Assembly (NCBI GenBank): GCA_036961205.1
Contig: JBALVI010000002.1
Span: 310,001-374,000, forward strand
DNA from: CALJFL01 sp036961205
Lineage (GTDB): Bacteria; Pseudomonadota; Gammaproteobacteria; Pseudomonadales; Halieaceae
Direction: 5' to 3'
Length of the DNA: 64,000 nt
Shown in pieces: positions 43,005 through 51,269 of the stretch. Position numbers and translations under genes: made by a program. The notes beneath the pieces were generated by a model. The model did no database searches. It worked only from the letters and a program-made list of their open reading frames with translations, and had not been told where the DNA came from. The stretch's first letter is position 1; every line of letters starts with the position of its first letter.

Positions 43005-44537
43005 ATGAACGATAAAATGAGCGCAATACACAATTTCGCGGTGAACTTTCTGGAGTTCAGTGTCCTGCTGCTGGCCTTCGCTATGGGTGTAGGATTGCTC
43101 TGCGTGATTTACATGTACATTGTGGACGTCACTCAAAAAGAGCAGACGATTCGCCGCAATTATCCGGTGATCGGTAGGTTTCGCTACCTGTTTGAACATC
43201 TGGGGGAGTTTTTCCGTCAGTATTTCTTCGCCCTGGACAGGGAGGAACTGCCGTTCAATCGAGCTCAGCGCTCATGGGTTTACAGAGCAGCGAAAAATGT
43301 CGACTCCACTGTCGCCTTCGGCTCAACCAATCCGCTAAATATCCCTGGCGACTTTATCTTTCTCAATGGCCTGTTCCCGCCCCTGGACGAGGAGATAGAG
43401 GGTAACTCGCCCATCCACTTTGGTAGAGACTTCGCTCGCACTCCTTATTGCACCACCTCGTTTTTCAATATTTCGGCGATGAGTTACGGCGCGTTGTCGG
43501 GACCCGCCGTGAAAGCGCTTTCCCACGGCGCCAAGCAAGCTGGCGTATGGATGAACACTGGCGAGGGCGGAATCTCTCCCTTCCACTATGAGGGCGGTTG
43601 CGACATCATTTTTCAAATTGGCACCGCGAAATACGGCGTGCGCGACGAACAGGGTAATCTCTGTGATGAAAAACTGGGTGAAATTGCCAGTCACGACACC
43701 GTCCGAATGTTCGAGATCAAACTCTCGCAGGGCGCCAAGCCCGGTAAAGGTGGAATTCTGCCCGGCGCAAAAGTAACCGAGGTAATCGCCAGAACTCGGG
43801 GAATTCCTGTGGGACAGGACTCTATAAGCCCCAATCGGCATCCGGATATCCACAATCTCGACGAACTGCTGGACATGATTCACCGGGTTCGCGAAGTGAC
43901 AGGAAAGCCGACGGGCATCAAAGCCGTTATAGGTCAGGCTGGCTGGCTGGATGAGATTTGCCAGAAAATACACCAGCGAGGCCTGGAGTATGCCCCCGAT
44001 TTTATCACCGTCGACAGCGCTGATGGCGGCACCGGTGCCGCGCCCCAAAGTCTCATTGACTACATGGGATTACCGATTAGGCGCAGCCTTCCTATGGTGG
44101 TCGACAAGCTCAATGAGTACGGACTGCGACAACGTATCCGCGTCATCTGTTCCGGCAAAATGATAAACCCTGCAGGGGTCGCGGCAGCCCTGTGTCTCGG
44201 TGCCGACTGTGTTAACTCCGCCCGGGGCTTCATGTTCGCACTGGGGTGCATACAGGCTTTACAGTGTAATAAGAATACTTGCCCCACCGGTATTACCACC
44301 CACGACAAAGACCTGCAGCGAGGTCTGGATCCGACCGATAAGGCGTACCGGGTGGCCAGCTACGCCAGCAGTTTGATGCACGAGGTCGAGGTTATCTCAC
44401 ATTCCTGTGGCGTGGCCGAGCCAAAATTACTTCAGCGTGAACACGCACAAATCATCAATGAGCAGGGGCTGCCGGAGGCGCTGTGCGAAGTCTACCCTAA
44501 TGCGGAAACCTTGCCGCAATATCAAAATATGGGCTAG
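43005..44537 (+). CDS. FMN-binding glutamate synthase family protein with membrane anchor
   Basis: A protein of about 510 residues. An N-terminal membrane helix (FLEFSVLLLAFAMGVGLLCVIYMY) is followed by a long glutamate-synthase-like barrel: ISAMSYGALSGPAVKALSHGAK, GEGGISPFHYEGG, KPGKGGILPGAKVTE, TVDSADGGTGAAPQSLIDY, and the cluster segment QCNKNTCPTGITTHDK. It lacks the amidotransferase domain, so it is not ordinary GltB. The substrate is unknown. The ATG at 43005 has AAGGA 9 bases upstream; another ATG is at 42999. It follows alkB-rubredoxin after 261 bases without a gene, and a role in that pathway is only a guess. Confidence 0.85.
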   Translation: MNDKMSAIHNFAVNFLEFSVLLLAFAMGVGLLCVIYMYIVDVTQKEQTIRRNYPVIGRFRYLFEHLGEFFRQYFFALDREELPFNRAQRSWVYRAAKNVDSTVAFGSTNPLNIPGDFIFLNGLFPPLDEEIEGNSPIHFGRDFARTPYCTTSFFNISAMSYGALSGPAVKALSHGAKQAGVWMNTGEGGISPFHYEGGCDIIFQIGTAKYGVRDEQGNLCDEKLGEIASHDTVRMFEIKLSQGAKPGKGGILPGAKVTEVIARTRGIPVGQDSISPNRHPDIHNLDELLDMIHRVREVTGKPTGIKAVIGQAGWLDEICQKIHQRGLEYAPDFITVDSADGGTGAAPQSLIDYMGLPIRRSLPMVVDKLNEYGLRQRIRVICSGKMINPAGVAAALCLGADCVNSARGFMFALGCIQALQCNKNTCPTGITTHDKDLQRGLDPTDKAYRVASYASSLMHEVEVISHSCGVAEPKLLQREHAQIINEQGLPEALCEVYPNAETLPQYQNMG

Positions 44538-44844
44538 ACATTACGACATTGGCTTGCGGGGCAGTCCATACTCCCCGCCGCCTTCAGCCTTATAACTTTC
44601 CTCAATCTGTAAATATTCACGGAATTCCGTCATTTGCGCCGCCGATGGCTGTCATGGTACTTTTTCCACAGGACGTGTTGCGCTAAACCGAACCGCCATG
44701 CAGGGACCATGTTCGGCGAGCCGGCTGCAACCCAATAATTAAAAATTACCCCTCGAAGCTGTTCCCGGAAAATGGGGTTCAATCATCGAATTACCTCAGC
44801 AACCGAGGTAGTCAGCTTCCTGTGGATTTCGGGGCGTGTTCGCT
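44538..44844. other. Intergenic region upstream of the second GGDEF-EAL gene; no gene
   Basis: About 307 bases with no plausible reading frame. A GC-rich inverted repeat GCGGGG / CCCCGC occurs around 44557-44579 without a T-run, so it is a doubtful terminator. I compared the leader with c-di-GMP riboswitch consensus features and saw no match. Confidence 0.4.
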
Positions 44845-47178
44845 ATGACGATCGCAGGCAAAGTAAATTCTCTGGTGATAGGCATTGCCTTGTTGAGCTT
44901 GGCCTTGTTTACCATTTTTGTGGCGCAGCAAACCTATAATCAGACGCGCGAGGAGTTGGTGCGGCAGGTAGCCGCCGAGGTCACCGGTCAGCCGCAATTG
45001 CAGGTCGCGGTGTACTATAACGATCAACAGCAATTACAGTTCGCCCTCAATCAGTTTCTTACCCTGTCACCCGCAGTGCGCTACGCAGTGATGCACGACG
45101 CGCAAAAAGAAACTCTGTCCAGGGTCAATCGCTTTTGGTCAAGCGCCGATGAACTACCGTCATTTTCGCGGATCCGAGACGGCGCTGCACCAACCGAGCA
45201 AGCCAGCACCACACACGCAGAAAAAATAACGCCGCCGGGCATGGAGCTGATTTCCCTGTTCACCGGTGGCGAGAGTGTAACAAACCTGACCATACCCGTG
45301 TTCTCAGCTATTAACCCCCTGGCAAAAGACGTTACCCGAGCGGATTTCGGCATCGCCCTGACCGACCCCTCACGCGTTAACAGCTTGTTCGTCGTTGGCT
45401 ATCTCAACGTGGCAATCAGCAGTTCACTGGTGCGCGCTCAGACTTTATCTGCTATCGGGCTGACACTTCTTACTGGAGGAATATTGGTCATCATTTTCGC
45501 TGTGCTGGCTAATCTTTCCACTCGCCGTATCACCAGACCCCTGAGTCAGCTGTCAAAGGTCGCGGATGGTATCTCTTCGGGGAACCTGGCTGCCCAGGTG
45601 GCAGTAGAAGACGCAGGAGAGTTGCAGGAAATCGCCAATGTACTGAACTCCATTATCGGTGGAATCAACACCTACAAAACTAAAATGGATGTCGACCACC
45701 AGTTGCTCAGCATGAAAGTTGAGGAGCGAACCGTTCAACTGTCACGCCGTAACGAGGAACTTAATAAGGCGGTGGATCAGGTCACACAAACCAAGAACCG
45801 ACTTCGAGAGCTGGCCTATTTCGACAGTCTCACCTCACTCCCCAACCGACGCTTGTTCACCGAGCAGCTAAATCTATTGCTACGAGTATCAACGCGGAAC
45901 AAGCAGCCACTGGCTTTATTGTTTCTGGACCTGGACAACTTCAAGCGGATCAATGATTCACTGGGGCACAGTGCGGGCGACACTCTGCTACAAACAGTCG
46001 CCAACCGCTTATCCGCCTGTGTTCGCGATTCCGACGTGGTCGCGCATTTTGTCGGTTCGGACTCACGAATAGATGTGTCCCGGCTTGGCGGGGATGAATT
46101 TACCGTCGTATTGAACCAGGTGGATAGTCCAGAGTCCGCGGGCATTGTCGCCCAACGATTGATCGAGGCTCTGATTAAGCCGGTCGAAATTGACGGCCAT
46201 GAATTGGTTGTCACACCCAGTATCGGTATCGCAGTGGCACCACGCGACGCTACAGATGTAGAGGGCCTCCTAAAGGCAGCAGATACTGCCATGTACCACG
46301 CCAAGAAGGCTGGCAAGAGTAGTTTCCTATTCTACGAAACCGACATGGATGCGGCCGGCGTCGATAGGCTTAGACTGGAGACAGATCTGCGCAAGGCCAT
46401 CGAGTTAAATCAGCTGGTAATGCATTATCAACCGCAGGTGGATACACGCACCGGCACTGTTATTGGCGCGGAAGCTTTGATCAGGTGGCAGCATCCACAA
46501 CATGGGCTGATACCGCCATTCAAATTTATACCCCTGGCGGAGGAATTGGGATTAATTGGTGAATTAGGGGAGTGGGGCCTGCGAGAAGCTTGCCGACAAC
46601 TGGTAGAGATCCGTTCTCTGGGCCTGGAGCTAAACAAAGTGTCAGTCAACGTCTCTGCCCTGCAGTTCACCCCCGGTTTTATTCACCAGGTGGCCAAGGC
46701 CTTGCAGGATTTTGATCTCGAACCGAAGTCCATCGAGCTAGAGCTTACCGAAGGTATAATGATGGATGACAACGCAGCGACCATACGCGCGCTGGAGCAA
46801 TTGAAAGAGATGGGTATTCGCCTCTCGATTGACGATTTCGGTACTGGATATTCATCCTTAAGTTACCTCAGTCGCTTCCCGTTGGACGAACTCAAAATTG
46901 ATCGCAGCTTCGTAATAGACATTGATAAGAGTGAAAACGACGCTAGCCTGGTGGTTGCGATCATCGCCATGGCCAAAAGTATGAATCTTGAATTGGTCGC
47001 AGAGGGCGTGGAAACACCGGAGCAGTACCACTTCCTGACCCGAAATGGCGCGGGCATCATCCAGGGCTTTATGTTCAGTAAGCCGGTACCGTTGGATGAA
47101 CTAAAACCCCTGTTAATGCCGGCGTTTTACAGCGCGCAGATACAGGAGGTCAATCGGCAAATTGCCACAATGAGCTGA
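44845..47178 (+). CDS. Membrane GGDEF-EAL protein with intact motifs
   Basis: A protein of about 777 residues from the ATG at 44845. It has a membrane helix (MTIAGKVNSLVIGIALLSLALF), a periplasmic region with IPVFSAINPLAKD, a second helix, a HAMP-like linker, then GGDEF (LTSLPN, LFLDLDNFKRIND, RLGGDEFTVVLN) and EAL (GAEALIRW, VNVSALQF, ELTEGIMM, DDFGTGYSSLSYL, KIDRSF, AEGVET). All catalytic residues of both activities are present, so it can plausibly make and degrade c-di-GMP. An insertion of about 12 residues lies between the RDSD (I-site-like) and GGDEF motifs, shared with its paralogue at 34413-36716. Confidence 0.93.
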   Translation: MTIAGKVNSLVIGIALLSLALFTIFVAQQTYNQTREELVRQVAAEVTGQPQLQVAVYYNDQQQLQFALNQFLTLSPAVRYAVMHDAQKETLSRVNRFWSSADELPSFSRIRDGAAPTEQASTTHAEKITPPGMELISLFTGGESVTNLTIPVFSAINPLAKDVTRADFGIALTDPSRVNSLFVVGYLNVAISSSLVRAQTLSAIGLTLLTGGILVIIFAVLANLSTRRITRPLSQLSKVADGISSGNLAAQVAVEDAGELQEIANVLNSIIGGINTYKTKMDVDHQLLSMKVEERTVQLSRRNEELNKAVDQVTQTKNRLRELAYFDSLTSLPNRRLFTEQLNLLLRVSTRNKQPLALLFLDLDNFKRINDSLGHSAGDTLLQTVANRLSACVRDSDVVAHFVGSDSRIDVSRLGGDEFTVVLNQVDSPESAGIVAQRLIEALIKPVEIDGHELVVTPSIGIAVAPRDATDVEGLLKAADTAMYHAKKAGKSSFLFYETDMDAAGVDRLRLETDLRKAIELNQLVMHYQPQVDTRTGTVIGAEALIRWQHPQHGLIPPFKFIPLAEELGLIGELGEWGLREACRQLVEIRSLGLELNKVSVNVSALQFTPGFIHQVAKALQDFDLEPKSIELELTEGIMMDDNAATIRALEQLKEMGIRLSIDDFGTGYSSLSYLSRFPLDELKIDRSFVIDIDKSENDASLVVAIIAMAKSMNLELVAEGVETPEQYHFLTRNGAGIIQGFMFSKPVPLDELKPLLMPAFYSAQIQEVNRQIATMS

Positions 47179-47188
47179 CCGAGTAGGC

Positions 47189-47470
47189 TCAGGTATCCTC
47201 GGCGCCGGTTTCTTTGTCAGCAACTTCACTCCGCCTGGCATCTTGAATCGTCTGTAGCTGTCGGCGGTAGGCATCGACAACTTTATCGACCCCGGACTCA
47301 TTAAGCCCGCCGTCATTACCTGCGATAGCATAGGTGGAATAGATACAAGAGGCCGTAATCAAACCTGCCGATACAACCCGCGGTGGTGTACCCTCATCCT
47401 TGATAGTATTCGCAAGATCGATAAACTTTTGCATCACCGTCTGGTGAATTTCATTTTCTGAATCGGCCAC
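47189..47470 (-). CDS. DUF3144-like small protein
   Basis: A protein of 93 residues. The pattern FIDLANTIKDEG, RVVSAGLITASCIYSTYAI and VVDAYRRQLQ resembles DUF3144 proteins, but the match is from memory and partial. The start is GTG with GGGGA upstream. It converges with the GGDEF-EAL gene, whose stop is 10 bases away. The function is unknown. Confidence 0.6.
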   Translation of the reverse strand: MADSENEIHQTVMQKFIDLANTIKDEGTPPRVVSAGLITASCIYSTYAIAGNDGGLNESGVDKVVDAYRRQLQTIQDARRSEVADKETGAEDT

Positions 47471-47514
47471 TGGTTTTCCCCTAAGGAAGTAAATGTCGCG
47501 GAAGATTCTAGCAT

Positions 47515-47694
47515 TTATTGCCGCGGGAAAAGCGATAAAATTTCTCTATACTCATTGATCCTGCGGGCGCTATGCGGTGGAGCCAGCTTCTCCTTCAGAA
47601 CCAGCAAATAGGCCAATGACGACTTGTGGTGAGCTGAACTCTTGGTTAGTCTGCACCACTCGCACAGCATATGAGCCATTATACTTTCCACCAT
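47515..47694 (-). CDS. Possible small protein of 59 residues
   Basis: A frame from an ATG at 47694, preceded by GGGAGG at 8-base spacing, encodes a basic protein with CEWC near the start and a helical end (INEYREILSLFPRQ). It fills the gap between the DUF3144-like gene and the beta-barrel gene, and would lie 44 bases upstream of the former on the same strand. The ribosome-binding-site-like sequence falls inside the barrel gene on the opposite strand, so it may be chance. Confidence 0.35.
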   Translation of the reverse strand: MVESIMAHMLCEWCRLTKSSAHHKSSLAYLLVLKEKLAPPHSARRINEYREILSLFPRQ

Positions 47695-48628
47695 GATTCG
47701 CGCCTCCCGTCTGCTATTTACCGCGCTCACTGCCAATGTAGTTGTAGTCGCCAGTGTGACCGGGGCGGAGAGCGAGCCCGGGGGCCTGCCCCCACCTCGA
47801 TTTGGTGCTGAATTGGGCGTTGGTGTTGAATACGATAGCAACATTTCTGTCGAAGAAGTTGATCGGGCCAGCAGTGAAAGCGACTATGCCCTGACTTTGG
47901 ATGCCAGCCTGGAGATGCGGCAGGACTTAAGCGATACCACAGAGTTAGCGCTCAATTACGACTACAGCCAGAATAGCTATAACGAATTTTCCCAGGTCGA
48001 CCGACAGACACATATTCTTGGTTCTGACCTATCCTTTAAATTCGGTGAACTGGATTCTGGGATTTCAGCCTACTATATTAATTCAAGACTGGACGGCAGT
48101 AAATTTCTTGACCTGTATAGACTCTCGCCTTCTGTCTCAGGATTTTTGGCGAAGAAGTGGTTCGCACGAGGCGCCTACGTTTATCTCGAAAAATCTATCG
48201 AAAGCAGTAGTGAACGGGACGCCTCAACGCACGCGGGTGAAGCCGATTTGTATTATTTTCGCCGCGGGCTGCGCAGCTACTTCAATTTTGGCTATCGCTA
48301 CAAAGACGAAAATGCTGAGGCCGACCGCCTCGATTATCAATCCAGCAGTGCCAAGATTCGTTATGTGCATCGCATCGAAGTGTTTTCACGCCTTGCCAAG
48401 CTGGAGCTATCGTGGCGTTACGAGGACAGGGATTACAGTTCAGCAACGCCAAGTATTGACGAAGAGCGGGCGGACAAGAGACACCGATGGCGAGCTAATA
48501 TGGAAATGCCGCTGGTGGGCAAATCTGCCGTACAAGTCTACTACGGTTACTCTGATTACGACTCCAACCTGCCCTCTGCCGACTACAGCCAAACTATCGT
48601 CGGAACCCGCTTTACCTACCGCTGGTAG
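47693..48628 (+). CDS. Predicted outer-membrane beta-barrel protein
   Basis: A protein of 311 residues with a signal peptide (ending near VTGAES). The mature chain is rich in alternating aromatic and polar residues: LGVGVEYDSNISVEE, ELALNYDYSQNSYNEF, FNFGYRYKDENAEADR, LELSWRYEDRDYSS. It ends TRFTYRW, a terminal aromatic residue typical of outer-membrane barrels. The strand count suggests 12-14 strands. It is unnamed. It runs tail-to-tail with the S8 protease gene, with 17 bases of overlap. Confidence 0.75.
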   Translation: MIRASRLLFTALTANVVVVASVTGAESEPGGLPPPRFGAELGVGVEYDSNISVEEVDRASSESDYALTLDASLEMRQDLSDTTELALNYDYSQNSYNEFSQVDRQTHILGSDLSFKFGELDSGISAYYINSRLDGSKFLDLYRLSPSVSGFLAKKWFARGAYVYLEKSIESSSERDASTHAGEADLYYFRRGLRSYFNFGYRYKDENAEADRLDYQSSSAKIRYVHRIEVFSRLAKLELSWRYEDRDYSSATPSIDEERADKRHRWRANMEMPLVGKSAVQVYYGYSDYDSNLPSADYSQTIVGTRFTYRW

Positions 48629-50645
48629 CAGTAGCCACTTGCGCCGCTACGTTCAAGCCTGGTCGTAAAAGACCGTAGCCGTAGATTTCATCTTTACCTG
48701 GAGCACCCAGATCCTGCGCTGATTGCTGTAATAACTGCAGCACATCGGCACCAGGGTCCAAACGTCTAAGCCTGGCCGCTGCTGTCGATGCAAAGGGCAC
48801 CGCAAAAGACGTACCTGAAGAGGCGGAATAGCCGCCCCCGGCTTTGGCGTGTAAAACGCTGACACCCGGCGCGGCCAGATCAAGGTAAGCGCCTCTATTG
48901 GCTAACCTATAGACCTGACCTCCGGCATCGACCGCTGTCACAGCAACAACCGCATCATATGCAGCAGGGTACATGGGCTTAGCCACAGGGCCACCATTAC
49001 CCGCGGCTGCTATAATCATTAAACCCTGCTCCGAGGCACGATTGAGCGCGGCTTCCAACAGACGGTTGGGCGGACCGGCCAGACTTATATTGACCACGTC
49101 GACACCCGATGACATCAACCAGTCCAGTGCACGCACCAGGCTCACCGTACTGGCGATTTCGCCACGCTCTCGATCATCTTCAAAGACTGCGGCGGCATAT
49201 AGCTCAGCACTGGGAGCCAGGCCCTGGTAATCGGTATCGCTGGCGACAATAATCGAGGCGATTGCGGTGCCATGATAATCAGGTAGCTTAGCCCCGTTTG
49301 AGACGAATGTTTTGGATTCAATACTGGATTTTCTCAGTGCTGGATGGTTTGTATCAACACCGCTATCTATCATCCCGATGCGCAGTGCCAGTCCGTCGGT
49401 GTCTGCGGGAAAGCCGATGGCGTTGCGGGGCGTGATACTACCCTCGAAAGACTCATCCACAGGATTACCTGCAGTGTAGATGTGGTTGAGGTCTACCTCG
49501 GCTCTCTCCTTACCAACAACATCGATAACCCCTTGGCGCACTACTGAAATCTCAAAGCTCGAAGGCGCAGCGACCTCTGCCAGGCGCATCCCCATACCGG
49601 GAAGATCAGTCACTGTGGTAAACAGGTAGCCCTCGTCGGCAAGCTGGTCAAACACTTCGGGCTCGGCCATTACCAACCACTGGTCTTTGCGAATTCGACT
49701 CTCGTCGACTTCCAACCTGCTCTCCAGGCCTTCCAAAATCTCTTCAATCTCGCTTTCTACTTGCTCTTCTACCGCCGAGGCAACTTCACCCTCGACGTCG
49801 CGCTCTACACTCTGTTCAATGTTTTGCTCTACAGCACCAGCGACTGCGAGTTGCACAGAAGTCTCGACCTCCAGCTCAACGGCTTCTTCTACCGAGGCTT
49901 CCACCACATCTTCTACACTGTCTTCCACAGAGATTTCTACAACTTGCTCAACAGACTCTTCAACCGAGGCCTCAACAACATCCTCTACAGTATCTTCCAC
50001 AGAGATTTCTACAACCTGCTCAACAGACTCTTCAACGGCCACCTCTACGGCTTCTTCCACTGTCTCCTCAACGGAGTTCTCAACAATTTCTTCTACTGAC
50101 TCTTCAACAACTTCCTCGACTGAGTCTTCTATAGTCTCTTCCAGGCTCTCTTCAATGGTCTCTGCGATCTCTTCCTCAACTACGTTCTCGACATTTTCCT
50201 CAACGGACTCTTCGACAACCTCGATGACCTCCTCTTCAATCTCCTCTTCGATCTCTTCTTCCAGCCTGGCTTCTGCCCGCTCTTCGATTCGAATATCAAT
50301 ACCGTCACCACCGACTGTCAGAACCCGCTCTTCAACGTCGTCCTCAATACTCTGCTCAACCTGCTCAGCAATCGTATCGGCGACGGTGTCTGCGACTTCT
50401 TCCTCAACTTCTTCTTCGACTTCTTCCTCAACTCGCTGCTCAGCTCGGTCTTCGATTCGAACATCTATGCCATCACCGCCCGTTGTCAGCTGTGCGCTGA
50501 CCCTGGAACTGTAGGGGAGAGAAAGCACAAGCAATCCCAGCACAATAGGAGCCAGGCCAGCTGAAAGTCCGCATAAAGAGGGGGGACTAAGGCTTTTGTG
50601 TATACTTATCAATAACTTGAAATTAATCATGGGGCAATTTACCAT
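48612..50645 (-). CDS. Secreted S8 (subtilisin-like) protease with VEEx-repeat region
   Basis: A protein of 677 residues. A long signal (GLAPIVLGLLVLSLP) is followed by a repeat region (about 56-305) of VEEx tetrads, and a linker of about 120 residues that may be a pro-domain (QWLVMAEPEVFDQLADEGY). The S8 domain has catalytic Asp 427 (GMIDSGVD), His 458 (DYHGTAIAS), oxyanion Asn 550 (AAAGNGGP) and Ser 613 (SSGTSFAVP). All four residues are present, so it should be active after export. The start codon at 50645 has no good ribosome binding site but lies about 20 bases after a predicted ECF-type promoter. It is divergent from the ECF sigma gene. Confidence 0.9.
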   Translation of the reverse strand: MVNCPMINFKLLISIHKSLSPPSLCGLSAGLAPIVLGLLVLSLPYSSRVSAQLTTGGDGIDVRIEDRAEQRVEEEVEEEVEEEVADTVADTIAEQVEQSIEDDVEERVLTVGGDGIDIRIEERAEARLEEEIEEEIEEEVIEVVEESVEENVENVVEEEIAETIEESLEETIEDSVEEVVEESVEEIVENSVEETVEEAVEVAVEESVEQVVEISVEDTVEDVVEASVEESVEQVVEISVEDSVEDVVEASVEEAVELEVETSVQLAVAGAVEQNIEQSVERDVEGEVASAVEEQVESEIEEILEGLESRLEVDESRIRKDQWLVMAEPEVFDQLADEGYLFTTVTDLPGMGMRLAEVAAPSSFEISVVRQGVIDVVGKERAEVDLNHIYTAGNPVDESFEGSITPRNAIGFPADTDGLALRIGMIDSGVDTNHPALRKSSIESKTFVSNGAKLPDYHGTAIASIIVASDTDYQGLAPSAELYAAAVFEDDRERGEIASTVSLVRALDWLMSSGVDVVNISLAGPPNRLLEAALNRASEQGLMIIAAAGNGGPVAKPMYPAAYDAVVAVTAVDAGGQVYRLANRGAYLDLAAPGVSVLHAKAGGGYSASSGTSFAVPFASTAAARLRRLDPGADVLQLLQQSAQDLGAPGKDEIYGYGLLRPGLNVAAQVATATSGR
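49731..50480 (-). repeat. Coding low-complexity VEEx tetrad repeat region
   Basis: Residues 56-305 of the S8 protease. The unit is four residues, Val-Glu-acidic/Glu-x, repeated dozens of times (VEESVEEIVENSVEET). Two copies of GGDGIDVRIEDRAE / GGDGIDIRIEERAE start the region, 55 residues apart. Confidence 0.9.
49893..50036 (-). repeat. 72-bp tandem duplication within the VEEx region
   Basis: Residues 204-227 and 228-251 differ at one residue (Thr/Ser). The DNA copies share a long identical stretch, suggesting a recent duplication. Confidence 0.85.
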
Positions 50646-50672
50646 CTAGGTAGGTCATCTTCTATAGACAGA

Positions 50673-50698
50673 TGACGTGCCGCGTCGAGAAAAATTCC
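50673..50698 (-). promoter_or_regulatory. Predicted ECF-type promoter of the S8 protease gene
   Basis: On the minus strand GGAAT (50698-50694), 16 bases, CGTCA (50677-50673). This fits ECF promoters with a GGAA-type -35 and a CGTC-type -10. The protease start codon is about 28 bases downstream of the -10. Confidence 0.6.
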
Positions 50699-50705
50699 AC
50701 TGAAT

Positions 50706-50732
50706 GGAATAGAATCGACTCCTTAAACGTCA
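50706..50732 (+). promoter_or_regulatory. Predicted ECF-type promoter of the sigma/anti-sigma operon
   Basis: On the plus strand GGAAT (50706-50710), 17 bases, CGTCA (50728-50732), with the same core as the facing promoter of the protease gene. The two -35 elements sit in a palindrome ATTCCA-CTGAA-TGGAAT (50694-50710). The sigma start is 21 bases downstream of the -10. Confidence 0.6.
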
Positions 50733-50752
50733 CTTATTTTAACAGGATTCTT

Positions 50753-51256
50753 ATGCCATCGCTCGGCGATTCGCAGCGAGATGCCCTGCTCGCTGAGCTG
50801 GGCGGTTTACGCCGGTTTTGTTACTCCCTCACGGGAAACCCGGCCGATGCGGATGACTTGCTTCAGATTACAGTCGAAAGACTGCTGGAGAAGGGCATGC
50901 CAGAGGACGCCCATCCAGCAAAATGGGCATACCGAGTTTGCAAGAATGCCTGGATAGACGAGCTGCGATCGCGGGATGTAAGACAACGATATCCGCAACA
51001 GGCAGTTGAAACTGGTGATAGTGCTCCCTCTGCAGAGCACATCGCCAACAGTGAACGAGAAATTGCTGCAGTTAGCGTCATGCTCGACCAGCTACCCAAA
51101 GACCAGCGCATTGCTCTGACTCTGGTAGCAGTAGACGGCAAGACCTACGCTGAGGCAGCAGAGATAATGGAAGTGCCAATAGGGACGATAATGAGTCGAA
51201 TAGCCCGGGCACGAAAACAGCTGGTGCAGCTTCATGGCACTACTGATGAAGAATGA
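50753..51256 (+). CDS. ECF-type RNA polymerase sigma factor
   Basis: A protein of 167 residues from the ATG at 50753, with AGGA 5-6 bases upstream. Region 2 reads FCYSLTGNPADADDLLQITVERLL and KWAYRVCKNAWIDELRS, and region 4 reads LDQLPKDQRIALTLV followed by YAEAAEIMEVPIGTIMSRIARARKQL, the helix-turn-helix that reads the -35. No other domains are present, fitting the ECF group. The anti-sigma gene begins 13 bases after its stop. A longer start at 50672 would run through the predicted promoter and is rejected. Confidence 0.92.
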   Translation: MPSLGDSQRDALLAELGGLRRFCYSLTGNPADADDLLQITVERLLEKGMPEDAHPAKWAYRVCKNAWIDELRSRDVRQRYPQQAVETGDSAPSAEHIANSEREIAAVSVMLDQLPKDQRIALTLVAVDGKTYAEAAEIMEVPIGTIMSRIARARKQLVQLHGTTDEE

Positions 51257-51269
51257 AGTGAGAATGACT

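Noticed and set aside
44690..44844. Possible c-di-GMP riboswitch before the GGDEF-EAL gene
   Set aside because: The sequence lacks the conserved GEMM-type core and no paired P1 stem was found.
49687..50514. A 275-codon plus-strand open frame, Ser/Thr-rich, over the repeat region
   Set aside because: It is the complementary strand of the VEEx repeat; the repetitive codons keep it open by chance. The protease frame has a signal peptide and a full catalytic domain.
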